A stretch of 64,000 nucleotides of DNA, taken from contig OZ025263.1 of assembly GCA_964019135.1 (NCBI GenBank), forward strand, positions 34,698,133 to 34,762,132, in the 5' to 3' direction. The stretch is from Arenicola marina. Its lineage: Eukaryota; Annelida; Polychaeta; Arenicolidae. The position numbers and the translations under genes are program-made. Of the stretch, positions 61,495 through 64,000 are shown in pieces; position 1 is the stretch's first letter, and each line of letters starts with the position of its first letter. The notes under the pieces are model-generated. The model saw only the letters and a program-made list of their open reading frames with translations, did no database searches and was not told where the DNA came from.

Positions 61495-64000
61495 GCCGCT
61501 GGCCTCACCTTTGTACCGGTTGTCCCACACAGACACCATGTCTAGGACACGCTCCTCCACACACAGTGACGTCAGTCTGGCCTCACCTTTGTATCGGTTG
61601 TCCCACAGAGACACCATGTCTAGGACACGCTCCTCCACACACAGTGACGTCAGTCTGGCCTCACCTTTGTACCAGTTGTCCCACAGAGACACCATCTCTA
61701 GAACACGCCCCTCCACACACAGTGACGTCAGTCTGGCCTCACCTTTGTACCGGTTGTCCCACAGACACCATGTCTAGGACACGCTCCTCCACACACAGTG
61801 ACGTCAGTCTGGCCTCACCTTTGTACCGGTTGTCCCACACAGACACCATGTCTAGGACACGCCCCTCCACACACAGTGACGTCAGTCTGGCCTCACCTTT
61901 GTACCGGTTGTCCCACAGACACCATGTCTAGGACACGCTCCTCCACACACAGTGACGTCAGTCTGGCCTCACCTTTGTACCAGTTGTCCCACACAGACAC
62001 CATGTCTAGGACACGCCCCTCCACGCACAGTGACGTCAGTCTGGCCTCACCTTTGTATCGGTTGTCCCACAGAGACACCATGTCTAGGACACGCCCCTCC
62101 ACACACAGTGACGTCAGTCTGGCCTCACCTTTGTACCAGTTGTCCCACAGAGACACCATGTCTAGGACACGCCCCTCCACACACAGTGACGTCAGTCTGG
62201 CCTCACCTTTGTACCGGTTGTCCCACAGAGACACCATGTCTAGAACACGCCCCTCCACACACAGTGACGTCAGTCTGGCCTCACCTTTTGTACCGGTTGT
62301 CCCACAGACACCATGCCTAGGACACGCTCCTCCACGCAGTGACGTCAGTCTGGCCTCACCTTTGTATCGGTTGTCCCACACAGACACCATGTCTAGGACA
62401 CGCTCCTCCACGCAGTGACGTCAGTCTGGCCTCACCTTTGTACCGGTTGTCCCACACAGACACCATGTCTAGGACACGCTCCTCCACGCAGTGACGTCAG
62501 TCTGGCCTCACCTTTGTATCGGTTGTCCCACACAGACACCATGTCTAGGACACGCTCCTTCACGCACAGTGACGTCAGTCTGGCCTCACCTTTTGTACCA
62601 GTTGTCCCACAGAGACACCATGTCTAGGACACGCTCCTCCACGCAGTGACGTCAGTCTGGCCTCACCGTTGTATCGGTTGTCCCACACAGACACCATGTC
62701 TAGGACACGCTCCTCCACACACAGTGACGTCAGTCTGGCCTCACTTTTGTACCGGTTGTCCCACACAGACACCATGTCTAGGACACGCCCCTCCACGCAC
62801 AGTGACGTCAGTCTGGCCTCACCGTTGTATCGGTTGTCCCACAGAGACACCATGTCTAGGACACGCCCCTCCACACACAGTGACGTCAGTCTGGCCTCAC
62901 CTTTGTACCAGTTGTCCCACAGAGACACCATGTCTAGGACACGCCCCTCCACACACAGTGACGTCAGTCTGGCCTCACCTTTGTACCGGTTGTCCCACAC
63001 AGACACCATGTCTAGGACACGCTCCTTCACGCACAGTGACGTCAGTCTGGCCTCACCTTTGTACCGGTTGTCCCACACAGACACCATGTCTAGGACACGC
63101 CCCTCCACACACAGTGACGTCAGTCTGGCCTCACCTTTGTACCGGTTGTCCCACAGACACCATGTCTAGGACACGCTCCTCCACACACAGTGACGTCAGT
63201 CTGGCCTCACCTTTGTACCAGTTGTCCCACACAGACACCATGTCTAGGACACGCCCCTCCACACACAGTGACGTCAGTCTGGCCTCACCTTTGTACCAGT
63301 TGTCCAGAAGAGACACCATGTCTAGGACACGCCCCTCCACACACAGTGACGTCAGTCTGGCCTCACCTTTGTACCGGTTGTCCCACAGACACCATGTCTA
63401 GGACACGCTCCTCCACGCACAGTGACGTCAGTCTGGCCTCACCTTTGTATCGGTTGTCCCACAGAGACACCATGTCTAGGACACGCCCCTCCACACACAG
63501 TGACGTCAGTCTGGCCTCACCTTTGTACCAGTTGTCCAGAAGAGACACCATGTCTAGGACACGCCCCTCCACACACAGTGACGTCAGTCTGGCCTCACCT
63601 TTGTACCGGTTGTCCCACAGAGACACCATGTCTAGAACACGCTCCTCCACACACAGTGACGTCAGTCTGGCCTCACCTTTGTACCAGTTGTCCCACAGAG
63701 ACACCATGTCTAGGACACGCCCCTCCACACACAGTGACGTCAGTCTGGCCTCACCTTTTGTACCGGTTGTCCCACAGACACCATGCCTAGGACACGCTCC
63801 TCCACGCAGTGACGTCAGTCTGGCCTCACCTTTGTATCGGTTGTCCCACACAGACACCATGTCTAGGACACGCTCCTCCACGCAGTGACGTCAGTCTGGC
63901 CTCACCTTTGTACCGGTTGTCCCACACAGACACCATGTCTAGGACACGCTCCTCCACGCAGTGACGTCAGTCTGGCCTCACCTTTGTATCGGTTGTCCCA
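61495..64000 (-). repeat. 77-78 bp minisatellite containing an exon end and splice donor, at least 32 units
   Basis: On the minus strand each unit encodes an ERVLDMVS(V/L)WDNRYK stretch followed by a donor AAAG/GTGAGG, then an intron-like part with TGACGTCA. The full unit is 78 bp (26 codons) and stays open; shorter variants shift the frame. The donor phase fits the terminal exon at 59954. The final unit ends just after its donor near 61500. TGACGTCA is a perfect CRE palindrome present once per unit. The true exon is expected at the upstream end, beyond 64000. The array is cut by the window edge. Confidence 0.95.

Noticed and set aside
61798-63888. Plus-strand frames of 200-250 codons in the 78-bp array
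   Set aside because: They are antisense to the exon-end copies, and their openness is explained by the repeat.

Overview
This is a eukaryotic nuclear window, almost certainly from an invertebrate metazoan. It has spliced genes with GT-AG introns, tRNA-derived SINEs, MITEs, and a very high load of minisatellites and poly-G/poly-C runs. Cephalochordate (amphioxus) is my best guess, not a demonstrated identity. The guess rests on minisatellites seeded at exon-intron junctions, a class I recall being described from amphioxus Adh genes, and on the general gene structure.

Layout: 1-26.8 kb is gene-poor. It is dominated by tandem arrays (35-bp at 1-1110, 34-bp at about 3.48-5.88 kb, 35-bp at 8.6-9.0 kb, 21-bp at 10.2-13.2 kb, a heptamer field at 14.1-14.8 kb, 15-bp at 18.4 kb, 33-bp at 19.6 kb) and one 573-bp Harbinger-type element carrying a transposase fragment. 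At 26.9-33.1 kb lies a complete SLC34-type sodium-phosphate cotransporter gene (+ strand, 9 coding exons, 755 aa) with a TATA/initiator promoter. From 33.95 to 37.77 kb runs a 27-bp array. Next come a SINE interrupted by a solo LTR, then FMC1 (- strand, 3 exons, 106 aa, 39.28-43.50 kb), and divergently from it IGBP1/TAP42 (+ strand, 10 exons, 321 aa, 44.90-53.59 kb). The last block holds the GC-rich terminal exon of an unrecognised large gene (- strand, 57.66-59.95 kb). Its upstream intron is filled by a 77-bp array and a 78-bp array whose unit contains a copy of the preceding exon's end and splice donor; the window stops inside that array.

The genes do not form an operon-like unit. SLC34 moves phosphate across the plasma membrane, FMC1 helps assemble mitochondrial ATP synthase, and IGBP1 regulates PP2A-family phosphatases. 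The splice models of the three complete genes close in frame: total coding lengths are multiples of three and each junction restores a family-typical residue run.

The most striking theme is duplication of exon-intron junctions. IGBP1 intron 5 starts with about 36 tandem units that each repeat the 5' splice site. The terminal gene has at least 32 tandem copies of an exon end plus donor. FMC1 has a diverged second copy of its exon-1 end and donor. A second theme is the birth of a minisatellite from the tRNA-like head of a SINE (41.1-41.6 kb).
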